The position numbers were made by a program, and so were the translations under genes. From Pseudorhodoferax sp047601025 (lineage in GTDB: Bacteria; Pseudomonadota; Gammaproteobacteria; Burkholderiales; Burkholderiaceae_C): a stretch of 64,000 bases of DNA. The stretch lies in contig NZ_JASGJZ010000001.1 of NCBI RefSeq assembly GCF_047601025.1, positions 2,480,001 to 2,544,000 on the forward strand, read 5' to 3'. Below the pieces are notes generated by a model that was not told where the DNA came from, made no database searches, and saw only the letters and a list, made by a program, of their open reading frames with translations. This document shows positions 43,934 through 53,085 of this stretch, one piece after another (position 1 is the stretch's first letter; every line of letters begins with the position of its first letter).

Positions 43934-45334
43934 ATGAAACGCCTTCTTTCTGCGTGTTCCGCGGCCTTCGCGCTGGCGCTGGCGGCCGCCCCCTCCCTGG
44001 CCCAGACGCCGCCTGCGGCGGCGGCCCAGGAGTTCCGGCTCTCCAACGGCATGACGCTGATCGTTAAGCCCGACTCGCGCGCCCCCACGGCGGTGCACAT
44101 GGTCTGGCTGCGCGTGGGCAGCATGGACGAGGTGGACGGCACCAGCGGCGTGGCGCATGCGCTCGAGCACATGATGTTCAAGGGCACCGAGCAGCTCAAG
44201 CCGGGCGAGTTCTCGCGCCGCGTGGCGGCCATGGGCGGCTCGGAGAACGCGTTCACCTACTACGACTACACCGGCTACTACCAGCAGATCCCGGTCGGGC
44301 GGCTGGAGGACGTGATGCAGCTGGAGGCCGACCGCTTCGCCCACAACCACTGGCCCGACGACGAGTTCACGCGCGAGATCGCGGTGATCAAGGAGGAGCG
44401 CCGCATGCGTACCGACGACCAGCCGCGCGCGCGGCTGATCGAGGCGCTGAACGCGATGACCTTCATGGCCGCGCCCTACCGCCGCCCCGTCATCGGCTGG
44501 ATGGGCGACCTGGACAGCATGACCGCCGACGACGTGCGCGACTTCCACCGCCGCTGGTACGTGCCGGCCAACGCCGCCGTGGTGGTTGCCGGCGACGTGG
44601 ACCCGCAGGCCGTGCGCGCGCTGGCCGAGCGCAGCTACGGCGCGATTCCCGCCGGGCCGGTCCCGGTGCGCAAGCCGCGCGACGAGCCCGAGCAGAAGGG
44701 CATCCGCCGGCTGGAGCTGAAGGCGCCGGCCGAGCAGTCCTACCTGGCCATGGCCTGGAAGGTGCCCCGGCTCGAGCGGCTGGAGGACGGCGGCGACGCG
44801 CTGGCGCTGACGGTGCTGGCCGCCGTGCTGGACGGCTACCCCGGCGCACGTCTGGAGCGCGCGCTGACCCAGGGCCCGGACCGCGTGGCCGACAGCGCCG
44901 GCGCCAGCAACGGCCTGACCGGCCGCGGCCCGCAGCTGTTCATGCTGGACGGCGTGCCGGCGCCCGGCAAGACGCCCGAGCAACTGGAGGCCGCGCTGCG
45001 CGCGCAGATCGTCCGCGTCGCGCGCGAGGGCGTCAGCGCGGCCGAGCTGGAGCGCGTGAAGACGCAGTGGGTGGCCGGCCAGGTCTACCGCCGCGATTCG
45101 CTGTTCAACCAGGCGCGCGAGCTGGGCAGCCAGTGGGTCGACGGCTTCGCGCCCGATTTCTCGGACCGGCTGATCGAACGGCTGCGCCAGGTCACGGCCG
45201 AACAGGTGCAGGCCGTGGCCGCGCGCTACTTCGGCGACGACCAGCTGAACGTGGCCGTGCTGCGTCCGCAGCCGCCGGACCCGGCGGCCAGGGACGCCGC
45301 CCGGAAGGCCGCCCCCGCCGGCCTGCGCCATTGA
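43934..45334 (+). CDS. M16-family zinc peptidase, catalytic member
   Basis: A 466-residue exported insulinase-type peptidase with signal peptide (MKRLLSACSAAFALALAAAPSLAQ). The inverted zinc motif HALEH (His75, Glu78, His79) and the distal Glu in REIAVIKEERR are present, so it is active. It forms a pair with the next gene, which has lost these residues; bacterial M16B enzymes often work as such heterodimers. The intergenic gap is 26 bases. Confidence 0.92.
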   Translation: MKRLLSACSAAFALALAAAPSLAQTPPAAAAQEFRLSNGMTLIVKPDSRAPTAVHMVWLRVGSMDEVDGTSGVAHALEHMMFKGTEQLKPGEFSRRVAAMGGSENAFTYYDYTGYYQQIPVGRLEDVMQLEADRFAHNHWPDDEFTREIAVIKEERRMRTDDQPRARLIEALNAMTFMAAPYRRPVIGWMGDLDSMTADDVRDFHRRWYVPANAAVVVAGDVDPQAVRALAERSYGAIPAGPVPVRKPRDEPEQKGIRRLELKAPAEQSYLAMAWKVPRLERLEDGGDALALTVLAAVLDGYPGARLERALTQGPDRVADSAGASNGLTGRGPQLFMLDGVPAPGKTPEQLEAALRAQIVRVAREGVSAAELERVKTQWVAGQVYRRDSLFNQARELGSQWVDGFAPDFSDRLIERLRQVTAEQVQAVAARYFGDDQLNVAVLRPQPPDPAARDAARKAAPAGLRH

Positions 45335-45360
45335 CCCCCTTTCCTCCGCTCCGAACGCCC

Positions 45361-46695
45361 ATGAAGAACATGCATGCCGCGCTGCGCCCGCTGCTGGCCG
45401 CCGTCCTGTGCTGCGCCGCCGGCTGGGCCGGCGCCGCGATCCCGCTGCAGCGCTGGACCCAGCCGGACGGCGCCGAGGTCTACTTGGTCGAGAGCCCGGC
45501 CATCCCGATGGTGGACGTGCAGATCGACTTCGACGCCGGATCGCGCCGCGACCCGGCCGCGCAGGCCGGCCTGGCCGCCGTCACGGCCGGGCAGGCCGGC
45601 AAGGGCATCGCCGTCAGCGGCGCAGAGCCCGGGCTGGACGAGAACGCGCTGGGCGAGGCCTGGGCCGATCTGGGCGCCTCGTTCGGCGCCAGCGCCGGCC
45701 GCGACCGCATGAGCTTCTCGCTGCGCTCGCTGACCTATCCGGACCTGCTGCCGCGCGCCGTGGCGCTGGCCGCGCGCCAGCTGGCCGCGCCGGCGTTCGA
45801 CGCCGCCGTCTGGCAGCGCGACCGCGAGCGCATGGGCGCCGCGCTGCGCGAGTCCTACACCCGGCCCGGCCCGGTGGCCGGCCGCGCCTTCGCGGCGCTG
45901 GTCTACGGCGGCCATCCCTACGGCTTCGAGCCGACCGAGCAGACGCTGGCCGCGATCTCGGTGGCCGACATGCGCCGGCTGTACGCGCAGGCCGTGCTGC
46001 CGTGCCGGGCCAAGGTCAGCGTGGTCGGCGCCGTCACGCGCGGCGAGGCCGACGCGCTGGTGCGCCAGCTGCTGGCGCGGCTGCCGCAGGCGCGCTGCGC
46101 GCCGCTGCCGCCGGTGGGCGAGGTGCCGCCGCTGGCCAAGGCCGAGGAGCGGCGCATCCCGTTTGCCGCCGCCCAGGCCCAGGTGCTGATCGGCCAGCCG
46201 GGCATCCGGCGCGACGACCCGGACTTCTTCGCGATGCTGGTGGGCAACCACATCCTGGGCGCGGGCGGCTTCGTCTCGCGCCTGACGCACGAAGTGCGCG
46301 AGGCGCGCGGGCTGAGCTACGGCGTGTCCAGCGACTTCGCGCCGGGGCGGCACGCCGGCGCGTTCACGATCGGCCTGTCGACGCGCGCCAACCAGGCCGA
46401 CCAGGCCATCGCCGTGGCGCGCGAGACGCTGGCGCGCTTCGTCGCCGACGGCCCGACCGAGGCCGAGCTGCAGGCCGCCAAGGACAACCTGGTCGGCGGC
46501 TTCGCGCTGCGGCTGGACAGCAACCGCAAGCTGCTGGCCAACGTGAGCAACATCGCCTGGAACGACCTGCCGCTGGACTACCTGGACACCTGGACGCAGC
46601 GCGTGCAGGCCGTCACCGCCGCGCAGATCCGCCAGACCTTCGCGCGCGTGCTGCAGCCCGACCGCATGGTCACGGTGGTGGTCGGCGGCAGCTGA
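45361..46695 (+). CDS. M16-family peptidase, non-catalytic partner
   Basis: A 444-residue exported M16 protein (signal MKNMHAALRPLLAAVLCCAAGWAGA). Where HxxEH should stand, after FDAGSRRDPAAQAGLAAVT, no His or Glu pair remains, so this copy cannot bind the catalytic zinc. The C-terminal half keeps the R/Y substrate-binding region (HEVREARGLSYGVSSDF) that the partner enzyme uses. Downstream member of a two-gene operon; convergent with argP, one base apart. Confidence 0.9.
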   Translation: MKNMHAALRPLLAAVLCCAAGWAGAAIPLQRWTQPDGAEVYLVESPAIPMVDVQIDFDAGSRRDPAAQAGLAAVTAGQAGKGIAVSGAEPGLDENALGEAWADLGASFGASAGRDRMSFSLRSLTYPDLLPRAVALAARQLAAPAFDAAVWQRDRERMGAALRESYTRPGPVAGRAFAALVYGGHPYGFEPTEQTLAAISVADMRRLYAQAVLPCRAKVSVVGAVTRGEADALVRQLLARLPQARCAPLPPVGEVPPLAKAEERRIPFAAAQAQVLIGQPGIRRDDPDFFAMLVGNHILGAGGFVSRLTHEVREARGLSYGVSSDFAPGRHAGAFTIGLSTRANQADQAIAVARETLARFVADGPTEAELQAAKDNLVGGFALRLDSNRKLLANVSNIAWNDLPLDYLDTWTQRVQAVTAAQIRQTFARVLQPDRMVTVVVGGS

Positions 46696-46696
46696 C

Positions 46697-47590
46697 TCAG
46701 CCCAGCAGGCTGGCGCGGGCCGCGTCCCGCACGGCGCGGCCCAGCCCGTCCAGCAGCGACGAGGCCGCGCGCGCATGCTGCCAGTACAGCGGCACGTCCA
46801 GCGGCGTGCCGGGCGCCAGTTCCACCAGCCGGCCGTCGGCCAGCAGCGGCCGCACCAGCAGCAGCGGCTGCATGCCCCAGCCCATGCCGGCCAGTGCGGC
46901 CTCGACGAAGGCCTGCGGCGACGGCAGCAGGTGGCAGGGCAGGGGCACGGTGCGGCGGCACAGCCGGCGCACCCAGCGCGCCTGCAGCCGGTCCTTGCGG
47001 TCGTACAGCAGGCTGGGCGCCCGCGCCAGCGTGCGTGCCTGCACGCCGTCGGCGAAATGCCGGGCCATGAACGCCGGGCTGGCCGCGGCCACGTAGCGCA
47101 GCGCGCCCAGCGCCTGGCTGTTGCAGCCGGCCGCGGGCGCGGCCAGCGCCGTCACGGCCGCCAGCACGGCGCCGCTGCGCAGGCGCTCGGCCGTGTGGTC
47201 CTGGTCGTCCACCGCCAGCTCCAGCAGCACCGGCGCCTCGGCCGCGTAGCGCGCCGCGGCGGGTGCGAACCAACTGGCCAGGCTGTCGGCGTTGACGGCC
47301 ACCGGCAGCCGGGTGCGATCGGCCGCCTGCGGCAGGGCCACCGGCAGCGCGTGCCGCAGGTCGTGCTCCAGCAGCGCGACCTGGGCGGCGTGGCGGCACA
47401 GGCGCTGGCCGACCTCGGTGGCGGTGCAGGGCTGCCCGCGCACGACCAGCGCGCAACCCATGCGCTCCTCCAGCAGGCGCACGCGTTGCGAGACGGCCGA
47501 GGGCGTCACGTGCAGGGACTGGGCGGCGCGCTCGAAGCTGCCTTCGCGCACGACGGCGGCCAGCGCGGACAGGGCGGCGTAGTCCAGCAC
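46697..47590 (-). CDS. argP: LysR-family regulator ArgP
   Basis: The 297-residue regulator has the ArgP/IciA-type start (LDYAALSALAAVVREGSFERAAQSLHVTPSAVSQRVRLLEE) with the LysR helix-turn-helix and a binding domain of the usual size. It probably activates the divergent exporter gene in response to arginine and lysine. I use the GTG at 47590 because GAGGAG stands 6 bases before it; the ATG at 47620 has no such site. Confidence 0.9.
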   Translation of the reverse strand: MLDYAALSALAAVVREGSFERAAQSLHVTPSAVSQRVRLLEERMGCALVVRGQPCTATEVGQRLCRHAAQVALLEHDLRHALPVALPQAADRTRLPVAVNADSLASWFAPAAARYAAEAPVLLELAVDDQDHTAERLRSGAVLAAVTALAAPAAGCNSQALGALRYVAAASPAFMARHFADGVQARTLARAPSLLYDRKDRLQARWVRRLCRRTVPLPCHLLPSPQAFVEAALAGMGWGMQPLLLVRPLLADGRLVELAPGTPLDVPLYWQHARAASSLLDGLGRAVRDAARASLLG

Positions 47591-47675
47591 GGGGTTCTCC
47601 TCGATGAAGCAGGGCTGCATCGAGTGTAGGAATCCTCGCTGGCCGGCGGCGCCGCGCGCCGGCATGCTGGCGCGC

Positions 47676-48293
47676 ATGACTGCCTTCTTCCAGGGGTTCT
47701 CGCTGAGCCTGACGCTGATCGTCGCCATCGGCGCGCAGAACGCCTTCGTGCTGCGCCAGGGCCTGCGCCGCGCGCACGTGCCGCAGGTCGTGCTGTTCTG
47801 TGCGCTGGCCGATGCGTTGCTGGTCGGCGCCGGCGTCTACGGGCTCGCCGGCGTGCTGGGCGCACGGCCCTGGCTGGCGCGCGGGCTGGCGGCGCTGGGG
47901 GCGGCGTTCCTGGCCGGCTACGGGCTGCGCGCACTGTGGCGCAGCCGGCGGCCGGCCGAACTGCAGGCCGTGGCCGCGGTCGCGCCGGGGCGGGTCGCCG
48001 TGCTGGCCCAGGCGGCGGCCTTCACGCTGCTGAATCCGCACGTGTACCTGGACACGGTGCTGCTGGCCGGTTCGGTCGGCGCGCAGCATGCGGCGCCGGC
48101 GCGCGCGGCCTTCGTGGCCGGGGCGACGCTGGCCAGCGCCGGCTGGTTCGCGGCACTGGGATTCGGCGCGCGCCGGCTGGCGCCGCTGCTCGCCCGGCCG
48201 CGCGCCTGGCAGTGGCTGGACCGGCTGGTCGGCGCCACGATGCTGGCGCTGGCCGCCGGGCTGGCGCGGGCGGCGTGCCGGGCCGGGCCCTGA
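47676..48293 (+). CDS. argO: LysE/ArgO-family amino acid exporter
   Basis: A 205-residue inner-membrane protein with about six hydrophobic helices, starting with FFQGFSLSLTLIVAIGAQNAFVLRQGL and carrying AAFTLLNPHVYLDTVLL, both diagnostic of ArgO/LysE. It exports arginine and, in some species, lysine. Divergent from argP, 85 bases apart, the conserved regulator/target arrangement. Confidence 0.93.
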   Translation: MTAFFQGFSLSLTLIVAIGAQNAFVLRQGLRRAHVPQVVLFCALADALLVGAGVYGLAGVLGARPWLARGLAALGAAFLAGYGLRALWRSRRPAELQAVAAVAPGRVAVLAQAAAFTLLNPHVYLDTVLLAGSVGAQHAAPARAAFVAGATLASAGWFAALGFGARRLAPLLARPRAWQWLDRLVGATMLALAAGLARAACRAGP

Positions 48294-48358
48294 TTCGCGG
48301 CGGCCGGGTGTGTGGGCTGGCGCCCCGTGCCCGGGCGTTGCCCGTATGCTCGCGCCCC

Positions 48359-48964
48359 ATGCCAGCTCCCCGCCCCGCCCGCGCTCCCGCGGCGTCCGCC
48401 ACGGCCCGCGCGCCGCACGACATCCGCATCATCGGCGGCCAGTGGAAGCGCACCCGGCTGCCGGTGGCCGACCGGCCCGGGCTGCGGCCGACGCCGGACC
48501 GCGTGCGCGAGACGCTGTTCAACTGGCTGGGCCAGGACCTGACGGGCTGGCGCTGCCTGGACATGTTCGCCGGCACCGGCGCGCTGGGGCTGGAGGCCGC
48601 CTCGCGCGGCGCCGCCGAGGTGCTGCTGTGCGAGCTCGATCCCGCGCTGGCCGCGCAGATCGCGCGGCTGGCCGAGCGGCTGCAGGCCCGCCAGGTGCGC
48701 GTGCAGCGCGGCGACGGCATCGCGCTGGCCGCGCGGCTGGCGCCGGCCGGCATGGACCTGGTGCTGCTGGACCCGCCGTTCGACGCCGGCCTGTTCGACG
48801 CCGCGCTGGACGCCGCCCAGCGCGTGCTGGCGCCGCGCGGCCGGCTGTACCTGGAGGCGCCCGAGCCCTGGCGCGACGAGCGGCTGGCCGCGCACGGCCT
48901 GGCGCCGCTGCGCCACCTGAAGGCCGGCGCCGTGCATGCGCACCTGCTGGAGCGGCTTGCATAA
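48359..48964 (+). CDS. rsmD: 16S rRNA (guanine-966-N2)-methyltransferase RsmD
   Basis: A 201-residue Rossmann methyltransferase with IIGGQWKRTRLPV, RPTPDRVRETLFNWL, the SAM motif DMFAGTGALGLEAASRGA and the catalytic DPPF. It methylates G966 of 16S rRNA in the small subunit. It stands before coaD, a widespread pairing, 48 bases away. The first 15 or so residues are a variable Ala/Pro stretch. Confidence 0.93.
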   Translation: MPAPRPARAPAASATARAPHDIRIIGGQWKRTRLPVADRPGLRPTPDRVRETLFNWLGQDLTGWRCLDMFAGTGALGLEAASRGAAEVLLCELDPALAAQIARLAERLQARQVRVQRGDGIALAARLAPAGMDLVLLDPPFDAGLFDAALDAAQRVLAPRGRLYLEAPEPWRDERLAAHGLAPLRHLKAGAVHAHLLERLA

Positions 48965-49012
48965 TCGCGCCGCACGAGACAAGCCGCCCGCGGCGACGGA
49001 AAGGAGCAGCCC

Positions 49013-49513
49013 ATGAGCAAGCACGTGATCGCCGTCTATCCCGGCACCTTCGACCCGATGACGCTGGGCCACGAGGACGTGGTGCGCCGCGCCGCGCAGC
49101 TGTTCGACGAGGTGATCGTGGCCGTCGCGGCCGGCCACCACAAGAAGACGCTGTTCTCGCTGGACGAGCGCATCGCGATGGTCCGCGAATCGGTCAAGCC
49201 CTATCCGCAGGTGCAGGTCGAGAGCTTCTCGGGCCTGGTGCGCGACTTCGTCGTGGCCCGCGGCGGCAAGGCCATGGTGCGCGGCCTGCGCGCGGTGACC
49301 GACTTCGACTACGAGTTCCAGCTCGCCGGCATGAACCGCGCGCTGATGCCCGACGTCGAGACCGTGTTCCTGACGCCGGGCGACCGCTACCAGTTCATCT
49401 CCAGCACCTTCGTGCGCGAGATCGCGACGCTGGGCGGCCAGGTCGAGAAGTTCGTCTCGCCCTACGTGCTGCGCTGCCTCATGGACAAGGTGCGTCCGCC
49501 GCAGGGCGGCTGA
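49013..49513 (+). CDS. coaD: Phosphopantetheine adenylyltransferase
   Basis: The 166-residue enzyme performs the fourth step of CoA synthesis. The nucleotidyltransferase motif GTFDPMTLGH and ISSTFVRE are intact, with the conserved RGLRAVTDFDYE in between. GAAAGGAG precedes the ATG. Its 3' end overlaps the convergent hydrolase gene by 35 bases. Confidence 0.96.
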   Translation: MSKHVIAVYPGTFDPMTLGHEDVVRRAAQLFDEVIVAVAAGHHKKTLFSLDERIAMVRESVKPYPQVQVESFSGLVRDFVVARGGKAMVRGLRAVTDFDYEFQLAGMNRALMPDVETVFLTPGDRYQFISSTFVREIATLGGQVEKFVSPYVLRCLMDKVRPPQGG

Positions 49514-50207
49514 TCCGCGCCAGCCAGTCCAGCAGCAGCGCGTTGACCGCCGCCGGCTGCTCCAGCGTCGGCATGTGGCCGCACCGCGGCAGCAGGTGCA
49601 GCTCGGCCTGCGGCACCAGGCCGGCGATCTCGCGCGCGCATTCGGGCGGCGTCAGGCTGTCCGAGGCGCCGGTGACCAGCAGCACCGGGCAGCGCAGCGC
49701 CGGCAGGTGCGCCCGCGCGTCGGGCCGGGCGCTCACGGCGCGGTTCTGCCGGATCAGCTGCGCCGGGCTGGCCCGCGTCACCAGGGCCAGGTAGCGCGCC
49801 GTCAGCGCCCTGAGTTCCGGGTGGGTGCGGTCGAGCGCGAAGAAGGCGTTGGCGCGCAGCACCTCGGCGGCGCGGCCCTGCGCGAACAGCGCGATGGCCT
49901 GCTCGCGCAGCGACTGCACGTCCGGCGTCTCGGGCCGGGCCGAGGTGCCCAGCAGCGCCAGGCCGCGCACGCGCGCGGGCGCCTGGCGCGCCGCCTCCAT
50001 GGCCACCATGCCTCCCATCGAGGCGCCGCACAGCACCAGCGGCCCCGGCGTTTCGGCCAGCAGCGCCTGCGCCATCGCGGCGATGCCGTCGCAGCGCGTG
50101 GCCACGTCGGCCACGGCGGGCTGCCAGTGCGCCGGCAGCACGGCCAGCTGCGCCTGCCACATGGCGGCGTCGCAGGCAAGGCCGGGAATCAGGATCAAGC
50201 GGGTCAT
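49479..50207 (-). CDS. Alpha/beta hydrolase
   Basis: A 242-residue cytoplasmic hydrolase: LIPGLACDAAMW near the N-terminus, nucleophile elbow GASMGG (Ser at about 84), late Asp in GASDSLTP, and His in RCGHMPTLEQP. The fold is that of esterases, lactonases and MhpC/BioH-like enzymes; the substrate is unknown. The start at 50207 opens directly with MTRLILIPG. Confidence 0.88.
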   Translation of the reverse strand: MTRLILIPGLACDAAMWQAQLAVLPAHWQPAVADVATRCDGIAAMAQALLAETPGPLVLCGASMGGMVAMEAARQAPARVRGLALLGTSARPETPDVQSLREQAIALFAQGRAAEVLRANAFFALDRTHPELRALTARYLALVTRASPAQLIRQNRAVSARPDARAHLPALRCPVLLVTGASDSLTPPECAREIAGLVPQAELHLLPRCGHMPTLEQPAAVNALLLDWLARISRPAADAPCP

Positions 50208-50289
50208 GGCGGATGAGCGGCGCGGCGCGGCGGTCCAAGGGTCGCCGCATTCTGCATTGGGGGATCGCGCGCGGCGGAATAATCGGGGC

Positions 50290-50979
50290 ATGACGCGTCT
50301 GATCCTCGTGCGCCACGGTGAAACCGACTGGAACCGCCAGCTGCGCTTCCAGGGCCAGGTCGACGTGCCGCTGAACGCCACCGGGCATGAACAGGCCTGG
50401 CGCGTGGCGCGCCGGCTGGGCGAGGCGCCGGTGGACCGCGTGGTCAGCAGCGACCTGGCGCGCGCGCGGCAGACCGCCGGGCCGCTGGCCGAGGCGCTGG
50501 CGCGGCGCGGCGCGGCCGATCCGATCGAGACCCCGCTGCTGCGCGAGCAGAGCTTCGGCGTCGTCGACGGCATGAGCGTGGACGAGATCAAGCGCCAGCA
50601 CCCGGCGGCCTGGAACGCGTGGCTCGGCTTCGACGCCGACTGGGCGTTCGACGGCGGCGAGAGCACGCGCAGCTTCCACGCCCGCGTGCTGCAGGGCCTG
50701 CGCGAACTGGTCGAGGCGCACGCCGGGCAGACGCTGGTCGTGGTCACGCACGGCGGCGTGCTCGACATGGTCTGGCGCGCCGCGCGTGCGCTGCCGCTGC
50801 ACGGCCCGCGCCAGACGCTGATCCCCAACGCCGGCCTGAACCAGGTGCAGGTGCACGTGGAGCAGGCCGCGCACCGCCTGGCGATCGTGGACTGGGCCGA
50901 CGTGACGCACCTGGAGGACATGCCGCCGCAGCCGGTGTACGACCAGGCGCGGCTGGCGGAGATCCGGCGGCGGGTGTGA
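50290..50979 (+). CDS. Histidine phosphatase family protein (phosphoglycerate mutase-like)
   Basis: A 229-residue enzyme of the RHG superfamily: LILVRHGETDWN with the phospho-accepting His, SSDLARARQTA, EQSFGVVDGM, and VVTHGGVLDMVWR with the second catalytic His. Members act as cofactor-dependent phosphoglycerate mutases, cobalamin (CobC) or general phosphatases. A phosphatase role is more likely, given its size and solitary position. Confidence 0.88.
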   Translation: MTRLILVRHGETDWNRQLRFQGQVDVPLNATGHEQAWRVARRLGEAPVDRVVSSDLARARQTAGPLAEALARRGAADPIETPLLREQSFGVVDGMSVDEIKRQHPAAWNAWLGFDADWAFDGGESTRSFHARVLQGLRELVEAHAGQTLVVVTHGGVLDMVWRAARALPLHGPRQTLIPNAGLNQVQVHVEQAAHRLAIVDWADVTHLEDMPPQPVYDQARLAEIRRRV

Positions 50980-50991
50980 CGAGATGGGCCG

Positions 50992-51891
50992 TCAGCGCGC
51001 CCCGGGGCGGTTGACCAGGTAGATGCCGGCCAGTACCAGCACCATGCCGGCCGCGTGGTAGCCGTGCAGCGGCTCGCCCAGCACGGCCCAGGCCAGGCCG
51101 GCGGCGTAGATCGGCCCCAGGTACAGCACCACGGCCACGCGCGCGGCGCCGAGTTCACGCTGCATCACGGCATAGGCCAGGTAGGCCGCGAAGCCCGGCA
51201 GCACGGCCGCGGCCATGGCCAGCGCGAAGCCGTGCAGCGTGAGTGCCGGCGGCGCGGCGTGTGCGACTTCCCAGGCCGTGAACGGCAGCAGCACCAGCAC
51301 GCCGGCGGCGCTGATGGCGGCCAGCTGCGCCATCGGCGACAGCGGGCTGGGCCAGCGCTTGAGCAGCAGGGAGTACAGCGTCCACGACAGCGTGGCCGCC
51401 AGGATCCAGGCGTCGCCCGCGACCAGCCGCACGCCGGCGAGGTGGTCCCAGCGGCCCTGCAGCACCACGTGCACCACGCCGGCCAGCGCCAGCGCCACGC
51501 CCAGCGCCTGCGGGCGGCCGAGGCGTTCCTCGAGCCACAGCGCGGAGGCCAGCGCGATCAGCACCGGCGACAGCGCGTAGATCAGCGCGATGTTGACGGC
51601 CGCCGTGGTGCGCCCGCCGACGTAGACCCAGGCGCCGCAGATCCACATGCCCAGCGCGCCCAGCACCAGGTAGCGGCGCCAGTCGGCGGCCAGGTGCGCG
51701 CGGTGGCGCAGCAGCTCGCGCCAGGACGGGATCGCGAACAGCACGCCGGCCGCGGCCCAGCGCAGCAGCGCCAGCAGGTGCGGCTCGATCACGCCCGGCG
51801 CACTGCGCGCGACCAGGTAGTTCACGCTCCAGAAGACGGGGGTGACGAAGATCAGGGCCAGCGCCCATTGCCGGCGCGTCTCGGACGACAT
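50992..51891 (-). CDS. EamA-family (DMT) transporter
   Basis: The 299-residue membrane protein has ten hydrophobic helices in two EamA repeats (about 15-145 and 155-290), each ending near a conserved Glu-containing loop (LWLEERLGRPQ, AVLGEPLHGYH). Members export amino acids or other metabolites. No substrate can be named. Confidence 0.88.
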   Translation of the reverse strand: MSSETRRQWALALIFVTPVFWSVNYLVARSAPGVIEPHLLALLRWAAAGVLFAIPSWRELLRHRAHLAADWRRYLVLGALGMWICGAWVYVGGRTTAAVNIALIYALSPVLIALASALWLEERLGRPQALGVALALAGVVHVVLQGRWDHLAGVRLVAGDAWILAATLSWTLYSLLLKRWPSPLSPMAQLAAISAAGVLVLLPFTAWEVAHAAPPALTLHGFALAMAAAVLPGFAAYLAYAVMQRELGAARVAVVLYLGPIYAAGLAWAVLGEPLHGYHAAGMVLVLAGIYLVNRPGAR

Positions 51892-51922
51892 GGGCCGCGA
51901 TGGTAGCGGCCCCGGGCGCCGG

Positions 51923-52981
51923 TCAGAAGCGGTGGCGCAGGCCCACGCCGAAGCTGTTGCCGGTGTTCAGGTGGCTGATGCGGTCCTGCATGAACACGGC
52001 GTACAGGTCGGTGCGCTTGGACAGGAAGTAGTCGTAGCCGATGCTGCCCGTGGTGCGCGTGCCGTCGTAGCTGCCCTCCACCTTGGTGCGCGCGACGGCC
52101 GCCAGGATCATGCCGGCGCCGACCGGTATGGACACGCCGCCCGAGATGGTCCGCGCGTTGTAGTCGGCCACGTCCGCGCCGGCGCGGCCGAAGGTCAGGT
52201 AGAACTTGGCGAAGCCCGGGTTGTAGGCGCCGCCGACCATCCAGGTGGTCTTGGTCTCGGGCACGGCCACGCCGTTGACGTTGGTGGTCAGCGGGCTGGG
52301 GTTGACCGGGTTGGAGATCTGGTCGCGCTCGTAGTACGCCACGGCGGACCACGGGCCGCTCGCGTACATGACGTTCATGCCGACGTTCCTGCGGCTGTCG
52401 CCGGTCTGCTCGCCGAGCTGGTACTGCAGCGTGGCGGTGAGGCCGCCGAAGTTCGGCGTGGTGTAGCCGATCTGGTTGGCCCAGCCGGTGTCCGACGGCG
52501 TGGTGCGATGGGCCCAGGCCGGCGTGTTGACGTTGGCGTGCAGCACCAGTGGCGAGAACGTGAACGAGTCGCCGAACGGGTTGATCACGATGGTCGGCAG
52601 GAAGTTGGGCGCGGCGAAGCGGCCCAGCTTCACCGTGCCGAAGCCGCCCGAGATGCCGATGTTGGCATCGCGCGAGAAGGAAGGATCGCCGTCGAAGCGG
52701 CCGAGCGAGCCGGTGTCCACGCGCATGAAGCCGGTCAGCGCGAACGTGGCCGACAGGCCGCCGCCCAGGTCCTCGGTGCCGCGCAGGCCCCACCAGGAGG
52801 TGGTCATGCCGCCGCTGCCCAGGTGCGTCACGCGGTCGTCCGCGCCGGCCAGGCGCATGGAGCCCATGTAGGCGTCGAGCAGGCCGGACAGCGTCACGCT
52901 GGACTGGGAGTGGGCCGGTGCGGTGGCGAACAGTGCGGCCGCGGCAGCGGCGGTGGCGAGCAGGGGCAGGGGGCGTTGCAT
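51923..52981 (-). CDS. Gram-negative porin (Porin_4 type)
   Basis: The 352-residue outer-membrane protein has a signal peptide (ending PAHSQ), then SSVTLSGLLDAYMGS, the loop region SWWGLRGTEDLGGGLSATFAL, and a terminal FGVGLRHRF whose final Phe is needed for barrel assembly. This porin type is abundant in Burkholderiales. A plausible promoter (TTGTTG, 16 bases, TATGGA on the minus strand) lies in the 104 bp upstream. Confidence 0.93.
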   Translation of the reverse strand: MQRPLPLLATAAAAAALFATAPAHSQSSVTLSGLLDAYMGSMRLAGADDRVTHLGSGGMTTSWWGLRGTEDLGGGLSATFALTGFMRVDTGSLGRFDGDPSFSRDANIGISGGFGTVKLGRFAAPNFLPTIVINPFGDSFTFSPLVLHANVNTPAWAHRTTPSDTGWANQIGYTTPNFGGLTATLQYQLGEQTGDSRRNVGMNVMYASGPWSAVAYYERDQISNPVNPSPLTTNVNGVAVPETKTTWMVGGAYNPGFAKFYLTFGRAGADVADYNARTISGGVSIPVGAGMILAAVARTKVEGSYDGTRTTGSIGYDYFLSKRTDLYAVFMQDRISHLNTGNSFGVGLRHRF

Positions 52982-53085
52982 GGGATCTCACAGGAACAGC
53001 GTCGGATCGACGCCGCCTCCATCCGCAAAATCCATACCACGGTTGTGCACCGCAACAAGGCGCGGCGGACGCGCCTGCGGCCTCC

